Shown: positions 15,927 to 24,121 of the stretch, piece after piece
Layout: every line of letters starts with the position of its first letter
Position numbering within the stretch: position 1 is the stretch's first letter
NCBI GenBank assembly: GCA_023229545.1
Contig: JALNZB010000034.1
Span: 1-36,751, forward strand
Source: Sulfuritalea sp.
GTDB taxonomy: Bacteria > Pseudomonadota > Gammaproteobacteria > Burkholderiales > Rhodocyclaceae
DNA: 36,751 nt
Direction of reading: 5' to 3'
Notes under the pieces: generated by a model
What the model saw: only the letters and a program-made list of their open reading frames with translations
The model's database searches: none
Told to the model about the DNA's origin: nothing
Made by a program: the position numbers and the translations under genes

Positions 15927-16952
15927 ATGGCGATCACGCTCGCGGTGGATTGTATGGGTGGCGACCACGGTCCGTCGGTGACGCTGCCCGCCGTTTTTGA
16001 ATTCCTGCGTCATGACACCGATTGCGCCGCCATTCTGGTCGGCCGCGAGGATGTCCTGCGTCCCTTGGCTACGCGCGCGACCGCCGAATTCGGCGCGCGA
16101 TTGTCGATCCGTCACGCCTCGGAAGTGGTCGAAATGGACGAGGCGGTGGCCAGTGCGCTGCGCGGCAAGAAGGATTCTTCGATGCGTGTGGCCGTCGATC
16201 TGGTCAAGGAGGGCGTGGCCAATGCGGCGGTGTCCGCCGGTAACACCGGTGCCTTGATGGCCGTATCGCGCTTTGTGCTGAAAACCCTGCCCGGCATCGA
16301 TCGCCCGGCCATCTGTTCGGCCCTGCCGTCACAGCGTGGCAGCACCTATGTGCTGGATCTTGGCGCCAATGTCGATTGCAGCCCGGAACATCTGTTGCAG
16401 TTCGGCATCATGGGTTCGCTGCTGGTTTCCGCGCTGGAGCACAAGGAGCGGCCCACGGTGGGCCTGTTGAATATCGGCGAGGAAGCGATCAAGGGCAATG
16501 AGGTGGTCAAGCGCGCGGCGGAGTTGCTGCGTGCCGCCGATCTCAATTTTGTCGGCAATGTAGAGGGCGACGATATTTTCACGGGCACCGCCGATTTGGT
16601 GGTGTGCGACGGGTTTGTCGGCAATGTCGCGCTGAAGGCCATCGAAGGTTTCGCGCACATGATAGGCGGCGCGCTCAAGGAAGGATTTTCGCGCAACATA
16701 TTCACCAAACTGACTGCCCTGGTTGCCATGCCCGTCCTGAAATCCTTTCGTCAGCGCTTTGATCCCCGTCGCTATAACGGCGCGAGTCTGCTCGGCCTCA
16801 GGGGCATCGTGATCAAGAGCCACGGTTCGGCCGATCAAGTGGCTTTTCGCTTCGCGCTGGAAAAAGCCGCCGAGGAGGCGCGGCAACGCCTGCCGGAAAC
16901 CATCGCCGCGCGCATGGCCGCCGTCCCGTCAGCGCCGACTCTTAGCGATTAA
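15927..16952 (+). CDS. plsX: Phosphate acyltransferase PlsX
   Basis: The protein has 341 residues and begins MAITLAVDCMGGDHGPSVTLP, the invariant PlsX opening. Other marks are KKDSSMRVAVDLVKEG, VSAGNTGALMAVS and DLVVCDGFVGNVALK. It converts acyl-ACP and phosphate to acyl-phosphate for phospholipid synthesis, as a peripheral membrane enzyme. It opens the fatty-acid genes, ten bases before fabH. The ATG has only a modest AAAGAG upstream. Confidence 0.96.
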   Translation: MAITLAVDCMGGDHGPSVTLPAVFEFLRHDTDCAAILVGREDVLRPLATRATAEFGARLSIRHASEVVEMDEAVASALRGKKDSSMRVAVDLVKEGVANAAVSAGNTGALMAVSRFVLKTLPGIDRPAICSALPSQRGSTYVLDLGANVDCSPEHLLQFGIMGSLLVSALEHKERPTVGLLNIGEEAIKGNEVVKRAAELLRAADLNFVGNVEGDDIFTGTADLVVCDGFVGNVALKAIEGFAHMIGGALKEGFSRNIFTKLTALVAMPVLKSFRQRFDPRRYNGASLLGLRGIVIKSHGSADQVAFRFALEKAAEEARQRLPETIAARMAAVPSAPTLSD

Positions 16953-16962
16953 CGGAGGACAA

Positions 16963-17934
16963 GTGACCCTACATTCACGAATCAGCGGCACCGGCAGTTA
17001 CCTGCCCGGCGAACCCGTCGATAACTCATCCTTGATTGCCGCGCATGGCCTCGATTCGTCCGACGAATGGATTGTCGAACGCACCGGCATCCGCTACCGT
17101 CACCTGGCGGCGGCAGGCGTCAGCAGCAGCGATCTGGCGCTGGAAGCCAGCCGGCGCGCGCTGCAAGCCGCCGGGCGCAAGCCTGAAGAAGTCGATCTCA
17201 TCATCGTTGCGACCTCGACGCCTGATTACGTTTTCCCCAGCTCGGCCGCCCTGCTGCAACACAAGCTCGGCATCACCAACGGCGCGCCGGCTTTCGACGT
17301 GCAGGCTGTGTGCAGCGGTTTCATCTACGCGCTGACGATTGCGGAGAAATTTATCCGCTCCGGTTCGCACAAGTGCGCGTTGGTGGTGGGCGCCGAGGTT
17401 TTTTCGCGCATTCTCGACTGGACGGATCGCGGCACCTGCGTGCTGTTTGGCGATGGCGCCGGCGCGGTGGTGCTGGAGGCGTCGGACCAGCCGGGTTTGC
17501 TCGCCAGCGCGCTGCATGCCGACGGCAGCCATCACGGCATTCTTTCGGTGCCGGGCCAGTTGTGCGGCGGCGTTGCGACCGGCGATCCCCTGCTGCGCAT
17601 GGATGGGCAGGCCGTGTTCAAGTTCGCCGTCAAGGTGCTGGCCGATGTTGCCAACGAAGTGCTGGCGGCGGCGGACATGACGGCGGCGCAGGTGGACTGG
17701 CTGATTCCGCACCAGGCCAATGTGCGCATCCTCCAAGCGACGGCAAAGAAACTTCATATTCCTCCGGAGAAATGCATCGTCACCGTGGCCGGTCACGGCA
17801 ATACCTCGTCCGCCTCGATTCCCCTGGCGCTCGACGAGGCGGTGCGCGACGGTCGCGTTCAGCGCGGCCAGCATCTGCTGCTGGAGGGTGTCGGCGGCGG
17901 CTTCACCTGGGGCGCGACCCTGCTGCGGTTTTGA
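16963..17934 (+). CDS. fabH: 3-oxoacyl-ACP synthase III FabH
   Basis: The protein has 323 residues with a GTG start preceded by GGAGG. The catalytic triad is visible: Cys117 (VQAVCSGF), His250 (PHQANVRI) and Asn280 (GHGNTSSASIP). It condenses acetyl-CoA or a similar primer with malonyl-ACP to begin fatty acid synthesis. It lies between plsX and fabD in the usual order. The residue after the catalytic Cys is Ser, as in many FabH enzymes of proteobacteria. Confidence 0.96.
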   Translation: MTLHSRISGTGSYLPGEPVDNSSLIAAHGLDSSDEWIVERTGIRYRHLAAAGVSSSDLALEASRRALQAAGRKPEEVDLIIVATSTPDYVFPSSAALLQHKLGITNGAPAFDVQAVCSGFIYALTIAEKFIRSGSHKCALVVGAEVFSRILDWTDRGTCVLFGDGAGAVVLEASDQPGLLASALHADGSHHGILSVPGQLCGGVATGDPLLRMDGQAVFKFAVKVLADVANEVLAAADMTAAQVDWLIPHQANVRILQATAKKLHIPPEKCIVTVAGHGNTSSASIPLALDEAVRDGRVQRGQHLLLEGVGGGFTWGATLLRF

Positions 17935-17950
17935 ACTCGAAAGATTCGAT

Positions 17951-18898
17951 ATGAAATTTGCACTCGTGTTCCCAGGTCAAGGCTCGCAATCGCTCGGCAT
18001 GATGGCCACCTATGGCGATTCGCCAGTGATTCGCGCCACCTTCGACGAGGCTTCGGCTGCGCTGGGGCGCGATCTGTGGCAACTGGTGACCGAAGGTCCG
18101 GCCGAGGCGCTGAACCAGACCGTCAACACCCAGCCCTTGATGCTCACTGCGGACATCGCCGTCTATCGTCTGTGGCTTGAAAAGGGCGGCGCGCAGCCGG
18201 TTCTGGTGGCCGGCCACAGTCTCGGCGAGTATTCGGCGCTAGTGGCTGCCGGAGTGTTGCAACTGAAGGATGCGGTACCGCTGGTGGAACTGCGCGCCAA
18301 GGCGATGCAGGCCGCAGTGCCGGCGGACGAGGGCGCCATGGCGGCGGTCCTCGGACTTGATGTTGCGGCCGTGATCGAAGCCTGTGCCGAGGCAGCGCAG
18401 GGGCAGGTGGTGCAGGCGGTGAATTTCAACGAGCCGAAGCAGACCGTGATTGCCGGCCACAAGGCGGCGGTCGAGCGCGCGGCGGAATTGGTCAAGGCCA
18501 AAGGCGCCAAGCGCGCCCTGATGCTGCCGGTATCGGCGCCTTTCCATTGTTCGTTGATGCAGCCGGCGGCGGAAAAGCTGAAAGCGCGTCTGGCGGAATT
18601 GACATTGGCCGCGCCGCAAATTCCAGTGCTCAACAACGTCGACGTGGCGCAGGTTTCAGATCCGGTCGCGATCAGGGATGCACTGGTGCGCCAGGCGGCC
18701 TCGCCGGTGCGTTGGGTCGAGACCATGCAGGCGATGCAGACGGCGGGGGTGACCCACATTTTCGAGTGCGGTCCCGGCAAGGTCTTGTCCGGCCTGGTCA
18801 AGCGTTGCGTCGAAGGGATCGAAGGCGCCGCCATGAATGATCTGGCCGGCATTGAGGCGGCGCTGGCCGTCGTGAAGACGGAGCAAGGCCGGAGCTAG
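17951..18898 (+). CDS. fabD: Malonyl-CoA:ACP transacylase FabD
   Basis: The protein has 315 residues from MKFALVFPGQGSQSLGM. The open frame extends upstream into fabH, but the family begins at this ATG. The nucleophile is Ser90 in GHSLGEYSAL and the partner His198 is in SAPFHCSLM; the Arg of the substrate site lies in VELRAKAMQ. It loads malonyl groups onto ACP. It starts 16 bases after fabH and is followed by an AT-rich 57-base gap before fabG. Confidence 0.96.
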   Translation: MKFALVFPGQGSQSLGMMATYGDSPVIRATFDEASAALGRDLWQLVTEGPAEALNQTVNTQPLMLTADIAVYRLWLEKGGAQPVLVAGHSLGEYSALVAAGVLQLKDAVPLVELRAKAMQAAVPADEGAMAAVLGLDVAAVIEACAEAAQGQVVQAVNFNEPKQTVIAGHKAAVERAAELVKAKGAKRALMLPVSAPFHCSLMQPAAEKLKARLAELTLAAPQIPVLNNVDVAQVSDPVAIRDALVRQAASPVRWVETMQAMQTAGVTHIFECGPGKVLSGLVKRCVEGIEGAAMNDLAGIEAALAVVKTEQGRS

Positions 18899-18955
18899 CC
18901 TCCACTGAAACTTTATTTTCGTGTCAAATTTTTCGTACCAACAGGAGTGTCGAAA

Positions 18956-19696
18956 ATGGCAAAAAGAATTGCATTGGTAACGGGCGCGATGGGCGGCTTG
19001 GGCACGGCGATCTGCAAGGCGCTGGCGCAGAGCGGGTTCACCGTCGCGGCGAACTGTCTGCCGAATTTCCCGCCCAGGGATGAATGGCTGGCGCGGATGA
19101 AGGCGGAGGGATTCGATTTCATCGTCGCCGAGGCGGACGTGAGCAACAACGAGTCCTGCGCCGCGATGATCAAAAAGCTGGAAGAGGAAGTTGGTGCGGT
19201 CGAGGTGCTGGTGAATAACGCCGGCATCACCCGCGACAATCTCGCCATGCGCATGAAGGACGAGGAATGGGATCTGGTCATCGAGACCAACCTCAAGTCC
19301 GTGTTCCGTTTGTCCAAACTGGTCATGCGCGGCATGATGAAGGCGCGTTGCGGACGCATCATCAACATCAGTTCGGTGGTCGGCGAGGGCGGCAATCCGG
19401 GCCAGGTCAACTACGCCGCAGCCAAGGCCGGCGTCGCCGGCCTGAGCCGTGCGCTGGCGCAGGAACTGGGCAGCCGCAATATCACGGTGAATTGCGTGGC
19501 GCCGGGTTTCATCGATACCGAGATGACCCGTGGCCTGTCGGACGCGCAACGCGACGCCCTGCTGAGCAGGATACCGCTGGGCCGTCTGGGACAGCCGGAC
19601 GAGATCGCGGCGACGGTGGTGTTTCTGGCATCGGAGCAGGCCGGATACATCACCGGCAGCACGGTGCACGTCAATGGCGGAATGTATATGACCTAA
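18956..19696 (+). CDS. fabG: FabG-position reductase, apparent PhaB/FabG chimera
   Basis: The protein is a 246-residue short-chain dehydrogenase in the fabG slot between fabD and acpP. Residues 1-94 are of the acetoacetyl-CoA reductase (PhaB/PhbB) type: TGAMGGLGTAIC instead of FabG's TGASRGIG, then NCLPNFPPRDEWL and EGFDFIVAEADVS. From residue 95 on it is FabG: NLAMRMKDEEWDLVIETNL, VNYAAAKAGVAGLS, APGFIDTEMTRGLSD and VNGGMYMT at the end. The switch falls at NNAGITRD (87-94), shared by both families. The tetrad N112, S140, Y153 and K157 is complete, so it should be active. It likely reduces 3-oxoacyl-ACP, as the operon requires; CoA substrates are possible. AGGAG eight bases before the ATG sets the start. 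That it is a recombinant is my inference from motif reading. Confidence 0.88.
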   Translation: MAKRIALVTGAMGGLGTAICKALAQSGFTVAANCLPNFPPRDEWLARMKAEGFDFIVAEADVSNNESCAAMIKKLEEEVGAVEVLVNNAGITRDNLAMRMKDEEWDLVIETNLKSVFRLSKLVMRGMMKARCGRIINISSVVGEGGNPGQVNYAAAKAGVAGLSRALAQELGSRNITVNCVAPGFIDTEMTRGLSDAQRDALLSRIPLGRLGQPDEIAATVVFLASEQAGYITGSTVHVNGGMYMT

Positions 19697-19740
19697 TGTG
19701 ACGTTATCGGATGTCAAACCCGCGAGGGGGCCGGTGTTTT

Positions 19741-19749
19741 TGTTAAAAT
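19741..19749 (+). promoter_or_regulatory. Candidate promoter for acpP
   Basis: TG-T-TAAAAT is an extended -10 element 46 bases before the acpP start, in a 98-base gap in an otherwise tight operon. A second reading is TTGTTA (19740) as -35 with TATACC (19762) as -10. A separate acpP promoter is known in E. coli and fits the high demand for ACP. Confidence 0.4.
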
Positions 19750-19794
19750 AGGCAGGCTTTTTATACCCGAACAATTCAGGGAAGGAGTTTCAAG

Positions 19795-20034
19795 ATGGAG
19801 AACATCGAACAACGCGTCAAGAAGATCGTCGCCGAGCAACTGGGCGTTAACGAAGCTGACATCAAGAACGAATCCAACTTCGTGGACGATCTCGGTGCCG
19901 ATTCACTCGACACCGTCGAACTGGTGATGGCGCTGGAGGAAGAGTTCGAGTGCGAGATTCCCGACGAAGACGCGGAGAAGATCACCACCGTGCAGCAGGC
20001 GATTGACTACGTCAACGCCAACATCAAGAAGTAA
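19795..20034 (+). CDS. acpP: Acyl carrier protein
   Basis: The protein has 79 residues and is strongly acidic, with the phosphopantetheine site DLGADSLDTVELVMALEEEF (Ser37). AAGGAG precedes the ATG. It carries growing acyl chains for the Fab enzymes. It is loaded by holo-ACP synthase, whose gene (acpS) lies near the end of this window. The position between fabG and fabF is standard. Confidence 0.98.
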   Translation: MENIEQRVKKIVAEQLGVNEADIKNESNFVDDLGADSLDTVELVMALEEEFECEIPDEDAEKITTVQQAIDYVNANIKK

Positions 20035-20067
20035 TCCCCACCGCCGTTTCAACTTCCGGAGTTCATT

Positions 20068-21303
20068 GTGTCGCGACGCCGCGTGGTCGTCACCGGGCTG
20101 GGCATTGTCTCGCCGGTTGGCAATAGTGTTGTCGAAGCCTGGGAAAGCCTGATCGCCGGCAAGTGCGGCATCGGGCCGATCACCCACTTTGACGCGTCGG
20201 CTCTTTCGGCGCGCATCGCGGGCGAGGTGAAGGGGTTCGATGTTGCCGCCTACCTGTCGGCCAAGGAGGCACGCCGCATGGATACCTTCATCCATTTCGG
20301 CATGGCGGCCGGAATCCAGGCCTTCCGTGATTCGGGGATAGCGGTCAGCGCCGAGAACGCTGATCGCATCGGCGTCAATATCGGTTCGGGCATCGGTGGT
20401 CTGCCGATGATCGAGGATACGCACAACGACTATCTGGCCGGCGGTCCGCGCAAGATTTCTCCTTTCTTCATTCCCGGCACCATCATCAACATGATCTCGG
20501 GCAACCTTTCGATCATGCTGGGTTTGAAGGGGCCGAACATCGCGGTGGTGACGGCCTGCACCACGGGTTTGCACGCCATCGGCATCAGTGCGCGCATGAT
20601 TGAGTACGGCGACGCCGACGTGATGGTGTGCGGCGGCGCTGAAGCCACCATCGGGCCGCTGGCAGTCGGCGGTTTTGCCTCGGCCAAGGCTCTATCCACC
20701 CGCAACGACGATCCGGCGACGGCGAGTCGGCCGTGGGACAGGGATCGCGACGGCTTCGTGCTCGGTGAGGGCGCCGGGGTGATGGTGCTGGAAGAGTACG
20801 AGCATGCCAAAGCGCGCGGGGCGAAGATCTACGCCGAGCTGGCCGGTTTCGGCATGAGCGGCGACGCCTTCCACATGACCGCGCCGGACACCGATGGTCC
20901 TCGGCGCAGCATGGTGAACGCGCTGAAGAATGCCGGTGTGAACCCCGATGAAGTCCAGTACATCAACGCTCACGGCACCTCGACGCCGCTGGGCGACAAG
21001 AACGAAACCGCAGCCATCAAACTGGCTTTCGGCATCGATGCGGCGAAGCGACTGGTGGTGAATTCGACCAAGTCGATGACGGGCCATCTGCTGGGCGGCG
21101 CGGGCGGCTTCGAGTCGGTGGTGACGGTGCTTGCCGTGCATCACCAGATTTCCCCGCCGACCATCAACATCTTCAACCAGGATCCGGAGTGCGATCTGGA
21201 TTACTGCGCCAACACAGCCCGACCGATGAAAATCGATGTGGCGCTGAAGAACAACTTCGGCTTTGGCGGCACCAACGGCTCACTGGTTTTCCGCCGCATT
21301 TAG
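20068..21303 (+). CDS. fabF: 3-oxoacyl-ACP synthase II FabF
   Basis: The protein has 411 residues with a GTG start and CGGAG just upstream. The Cys-His-His triad is present: Cys164 (VTACTTGLHA), His302 (NAHGTSTPLGD) and His340 (KSMTGHLLGGAGG). It elongates acyl-ACP with malonyl-ACP and adjusts the proportion of longer unsaturated chains. It ends the fab cluster, 33 bases after acpP and 12 bases before the ygfX-like gene. Confidence 0.97.
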   Translation: MSRRRVVVTGLGIVSPVGNSVVEAWESLIAGKCGIGPITHFDASALSARIAGEVKGFDVAAYLSAKEARRMDTFIHFGMAAGIQAFRDSGIAVSAENADRIGVNIGSGIGGLPMIEDTHNDYLAGGPRKISPFFIPGTIINMISGNLSIMLGLKGPNIAVVTACTTGLHAIGISARMIEYGDADVMVCGGAEATIGPLAVGGFASAKALSTRNDDPATASRPWDRDRDGFVLGEGAGVMVLEEYEHAKARGAKIYAELAGFGMSGDAFHMTAPDTDGPRRSMVNALKNAGVNPDEVQYINAHGTSTPLGDKNETAAIKLAFGIDAAKRLVVNSTKSMTGHLLGGAGGFESVVTVLAVHHQISPPTINIFNQDPECDLDYCANTARPMKIDVALKNNFGFGGTNGSLVFRRI

Positions 21304-21315
21304 ACAGGCCGGGCG

Positions 21316-21738
21316 ATGAAGCCGGTCGCCACTCTGTCGCTTTCCATCAAGCCATCGCGTCGTTTGGCGGTCATTCAGTCGCTCGCTCATGTGGTGGGCG
21401 CCGGCGCGGTGCTGGCGGCCACCCTTCCGTCGTGGCTGATGGCTGCTCTGCTGCTGTTGATCGGCGCTTCGCTGGCGCGCCAGCGACGGACGCCATCGGT
21501 GGAAGGTTTGGTGCTGGGCGGCGATGGCCAGCTTCAGATAGTCGGCGCTGGCGACACGGCGGTCGACGTCGTGGTGCATCCGCATACTCTGGTTCTATCG
21601 TTTCTGGTAGTGCTGCTGTATCGGCAGGAAGGCCGTTTGCGCTCCTTGCCCCTGCTTGCGGACAGCCTCGCGGCAGAAGATTTCCGTCAGTTGCGGCTAT
21701 GGCTGCGCTGGCGGTCGACTGCGGCGAATCCGGCCTGA
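21316..21738 (+). CDS. YgfX-like small membrane protein
   Basis: The protein has 140 residues with a hydrophobic hairpin near the N terminus (about 27-52, VVGAGAVLAATLP and WLMAALLLLIGASLA) and a soluble C-terminal part. The start SLSIKPSRRLAVIQSLAH and the end LLADSLAAEDFRQLRLWLRW match the YgfX (also called CptA) family, small inner-membrane proteins whose E. coli member pairs with SdhE. Between fabF and nadB this is the usual betaproteobacterial place. No SdhE-like gene is next to it, so the role here is uncertain. It may be cotranscribed with fabF. Confidence 0.75.
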   Translation: MKPVATLSLSIKPSRRLAVIQSLAHVVGAGAVLAATLPSWLMAALLLLIGASLARQRRTPSVEGLVLGGDGQLQIVGAGDTAVDVVVHPHTLVLSFLVVLLYRQEGRLRSLPLLADSLAAEDFRQLRLWLRWRSTAANPA

Positions 21739-21750
21739 TACCTGTGCGGG

Positions 21751-23343
21751 TTATTTCTGGCGCGGGTGCAATACCGTTTCGAGTGCGCGCGGCAGGGTTT
21801 CCGGGTAGTCGCGGCTGAAGTGGAGACCGCGGCTTTCATGACGGCGCAGTGCGCTTTTCACGATCAGATGGGCGGTCAGCACCAGGTTGCGCAGTTCAAT
21901 GAGGTCGTTGCTGACCCGGAACGCCGAGTAGTACTCGTGGATTTCCCGCTCCAGCAGGCGGATCCGGTGCAAGGCGCGTTCCAGCCGCTTGTTGGTGCGC
22001 ACGATGCCGACATAGTCCCACATGAAGCGGCGCAGTTCGGCCCAGTTGTGGGATATGACGATTCCCTCGTCGGTGTCGCGCACCCGGCTCTCGTCCCAAT
22101 GCGGCAAATGGGGTAGCGGTTCGACCGGCGCGGCGAGAATATCCTGCGCCGCCGAGGCTGCAAAGACCACGCATTCGAGCAGGGAGTTCGAGGCCAGGCG
22201 ATTGGCGCCATGTAGCCCCGTGAAGCTGGATTCGCCCAGTGCATAGAGTCCGGTTAGATCGGTGCGCGCCGCCAGGTCGGTGACCACGCCGCCGCAGGTG
22301 TAGTGCGCTGCCGGCACCACCGGAATGGCTTCCTTGGTGATGTCGATGCCCAATTCCATGCAGCGGGCCAGGATGTTCGGGAAATGCTCGTTGAGAAATT
22401 CCGGGGACTTGTGCGTCATGTCGAGGAAGACGCAGTCGAGACCGTGACGCTTCATCTCGAAGTCGATGGCGCGGGCGACGATGTCACGCGGCGCGAGTTC
22501 GGCGCGGCTGTCGTGGCCGGGCATGAAGCGCGTGCCGTCGGGCAGGCGCAACAAGCCGCCTTCGCCGCGCAGGGCTTCCGAAATCAGGAAGGACTTGGCG
22601 TGCGGGTGATACAGGCAGGTGGGATGGAACTGGATGAACTCCATGTTCGCCACCCGGCAACCGGCACGCCAGGCCATGGCCACGCCGTCGCCCGTGGCTG
22701 TGTCCGGATTCGTGGTGTAAAGATAAACCTTGCCGGCGCCGCCTGTGGCCAGCGCCGTGTGGCTGGCGCCGAGGGTCAGCACGCGATCGCGGTCGATATC
22801 CAGCACATAGGCGCCGAGGCAGCGATTGCGGGGCAGGCCGAGTTTGGCCGCCGAAATCAGATCGACCGCGATGTGACGTTCCAGAACCGTGATGTTGGGA
22901 TGATTCCTGACCTGTTCGGTCAAGGTCTGCTGTACGGCATTCCCGGTTGCATCGGCGGCATGGATGATGCGGCGCTGGCCGTGACCGCCTTCGCGGGTGA
23001 GATGGAAGCCCAGCGGCGAGCCGTCCGGGGTGAACGGAACGCCTCGCGCCAGCAGCCATTCGATGGCCTCGCGTCCGTGTTCGACCACGAAGCGCGTAGC
23101 GGTCGGGTCGCACAGACCGGCCCCCGCCGTGACAGTATCGTTGATGTGGGCCTCGATGCTATCGGCGGGGTCGAGTACTGCGGCGATTCCGCCTTGCGCC
23201 TGGGCCGAGGCGGAATCCGCCAGCGTCTTCTTGGTGACCAGCGCCACCCGGCGGCTATCCGCCACCCTCAACGCCAGTGACTGACCCGCCAGACCGCTGC
23301 CGATGATGAGAACGTCGAAATGCTGAATGGCGGCTGATTTCAT
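21751..23343 (-). CDS. nadB: L-aspartate oxidase NadB
   Basis: The protein has 530 residues. The FAD-binding GxGxxG is at 15-20 (VLIIGSGLAGQSLAL). It is followed by the family blocks SASAQAQGGIAAVLDPADS, the His/Arg-rich HLTREGGHGQRRIIHAAD, QFHPTCLYHP and CGGVVTDLAARTDLTGLYALG, and GANRLASNSLLE. It oxidises L-aspartate to iminoaspartate, the first step of NAD synthesis, in the cytoplasm. It is convergent with ygfX and divergent from rpoE. TATAGT on the minus strand about ten bases before the ATG is too close to be a normal -10, and no clear ribosome binding site is seen. Confidence 0.96.
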   Translation of the reverse strand: MKSAAIQHFDVLIIGSGLAGQSLALRVADSRRVALVTKKTLADSASAQAQGGIAAVLDPADSIEAHINDTVTAGAGLCDPTATRFVVEHGREAIEWLLARGVPFTPDGSPLGFHLTREGGHGQRRIIHAADATGNAVQQTLTEQVRNHPNITVLERHIAVDLISAAKLGLPRNRCLGAYVLDIDRDRVLTLGASHTALATGGAGKVYLYTTNPDTATGDGVAMAWRAGCRVANMEFIQFHPTCLYHPHAKSFLISEALRGEGGLLRLPDGTRFMPGHDSRAELAPRDIVARAIDFEMKRHGLDCVFLDMTHKSPEFLNEHFPNILARCMELGIDITKEAIPVVPAAHYTCGGVVTDLAARTDLTGLYALGESSFTGLHGANRLASNSLLECVVFAASAAQDILAAPVEPLPHLPHWDESRVRDTDEGIVISHNWAELRRFMWDYVGIVRTNKRLERALHRIRLLEREIHEYYSAFRVSNDLIELRNLVLTAHLIVKSALRRHESRGLHFSRDYPETLPRALETVLHPRQK

Positions 23344-23373
23344 GGGGCGGGACTATATCACTGCTTGGCGTGT

Positions 23374-23401
23374 GGAACTATTTGGATGGGCTCCGGTCAT
23401 T
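23374..23401 (+). promoter_or_regulatory. Candidate sigma-E promoter for rpoE autoregulation
   Basis: GGAACT, a 16-base spacer and GTCATT fit the sigma-E consensus (GGAACTT, about 16 bases, then GTC/TCnnA). It lies about 120 bases before the rpoE start in the nadB/rpoE gap. Self-activation of rpoE is well known, which supports the reading. Confidence 0.55.
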
Positions 23402-23447
23402 GTCGGCAACGGCTGTATGCTGGATCGGGAATGTGGGCGGAGTGGCT

Positions 23448-23456
23448 TGTTATACT
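23448..23456 (+). promoter_or_regulatory. Candidate extended -10 promoter for rpoE
   Basis: TG-T-TATACT is a near-perfect extended -10 element for the housekeeping sigma factor, about 60 bases before rpoE. It could give basal transcription alongside the sigma-E promoter upstream. No good -35 is visible. Confidence 0.45.
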
Positions 23457-23517
23457 CGCTGGCGGTCGACTTGAGACCGCGCATTTTTATAACTGGCGAG
23501 TACCAACAGAAAACTCC

Positions 23518-24117
23518 ATGGGAGATCGTGAAGCAGACCGGATACTGGTCGAGCGGGTGCAGGCGGGTGACAAGCAGGCTTTCGGCCTTCTTGTCGCCAA
23601 GTACCAGCGCAAACTCGGGCGCCTGATTTCGCGCATGGTGCGCGATTCGGCCGAGGTGGAGGATATTGTTCAGGACAGTTTTATTCGAGCCTATCGTGCC
23701 TTGCCGGGTTTTCGCAACGACAGCGCCTTCTATACGTGGCTGTACCGGATTGGCGTCAATACCGCAAAGAACTGGCTAATGACCCATGGCCGGCGGGCAT
23801 CGGCGACCACCGGGGTGGATAGCGAGGAGGCGGAAGGATATGACGACGCCGACCTGCTGCGCGACAACGACACTCCCGAGCGGCTGTTGATGACCAAGCA
23901 GATCGGCGAAACGGTGAATGCGGCGATGGATGCGCTGCCAGAGGATCTGCGTACGGCGATTGCCCTGCGCGAAATCGAAGGTCTGTCGTATGAGGAAATT
24001 GCGCAGGTGATGGATTGTCCGATTGGCACGGTGCGATCGCGGATTTTCCGCGCGCGCGATGCGATTTCGGCGAAATTGAGGCCCTTGCTCGATGCGGCCC
24101 CGGACAAGAGATGGTGA
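23518..24117 (+). CDS. rpoE: ECF sigma factor RpoE (sigma-E/AlgU)
   Basis: The protein has 199 residues from MGDREADRILVERVQAGD. It shows region 2 (VEDIVQDSFIRAYRAL, SAFYTWLYRIGVNTAKNWL) and region 4 (LPEDLRTAIALREIEGLSYE, then IGTVRSRIFRARDAI), close to E. coli RpoE. The frame is open farther upstream, but the family begins here. It directs envelope stress transcription and is held by the anti-sigma factor RseA encoded next. The order rpoE-rseA-rseB-rseC-mucD is that of the classic stress operon. Confidence 0.96.
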   Translation: MGDREADRILVERVQAGDKQAFGLLVAKYQRKLGRLISRMVRDSAEVEDIVQDSFIRAYRALPGFRNDSAFYTWLYRIGVNTAKNWLMTHGRRASATTGVDSEEAEGYDDADLLRDNDTPERLLMTKQIGETVNAAMDALPEDLRTAIALREIEGLSYEEIAQVMDCPIGTVRSRIFRARDAISAKLRPLLDAAPDKRW

Positions 24118-24121
24118 TGAC

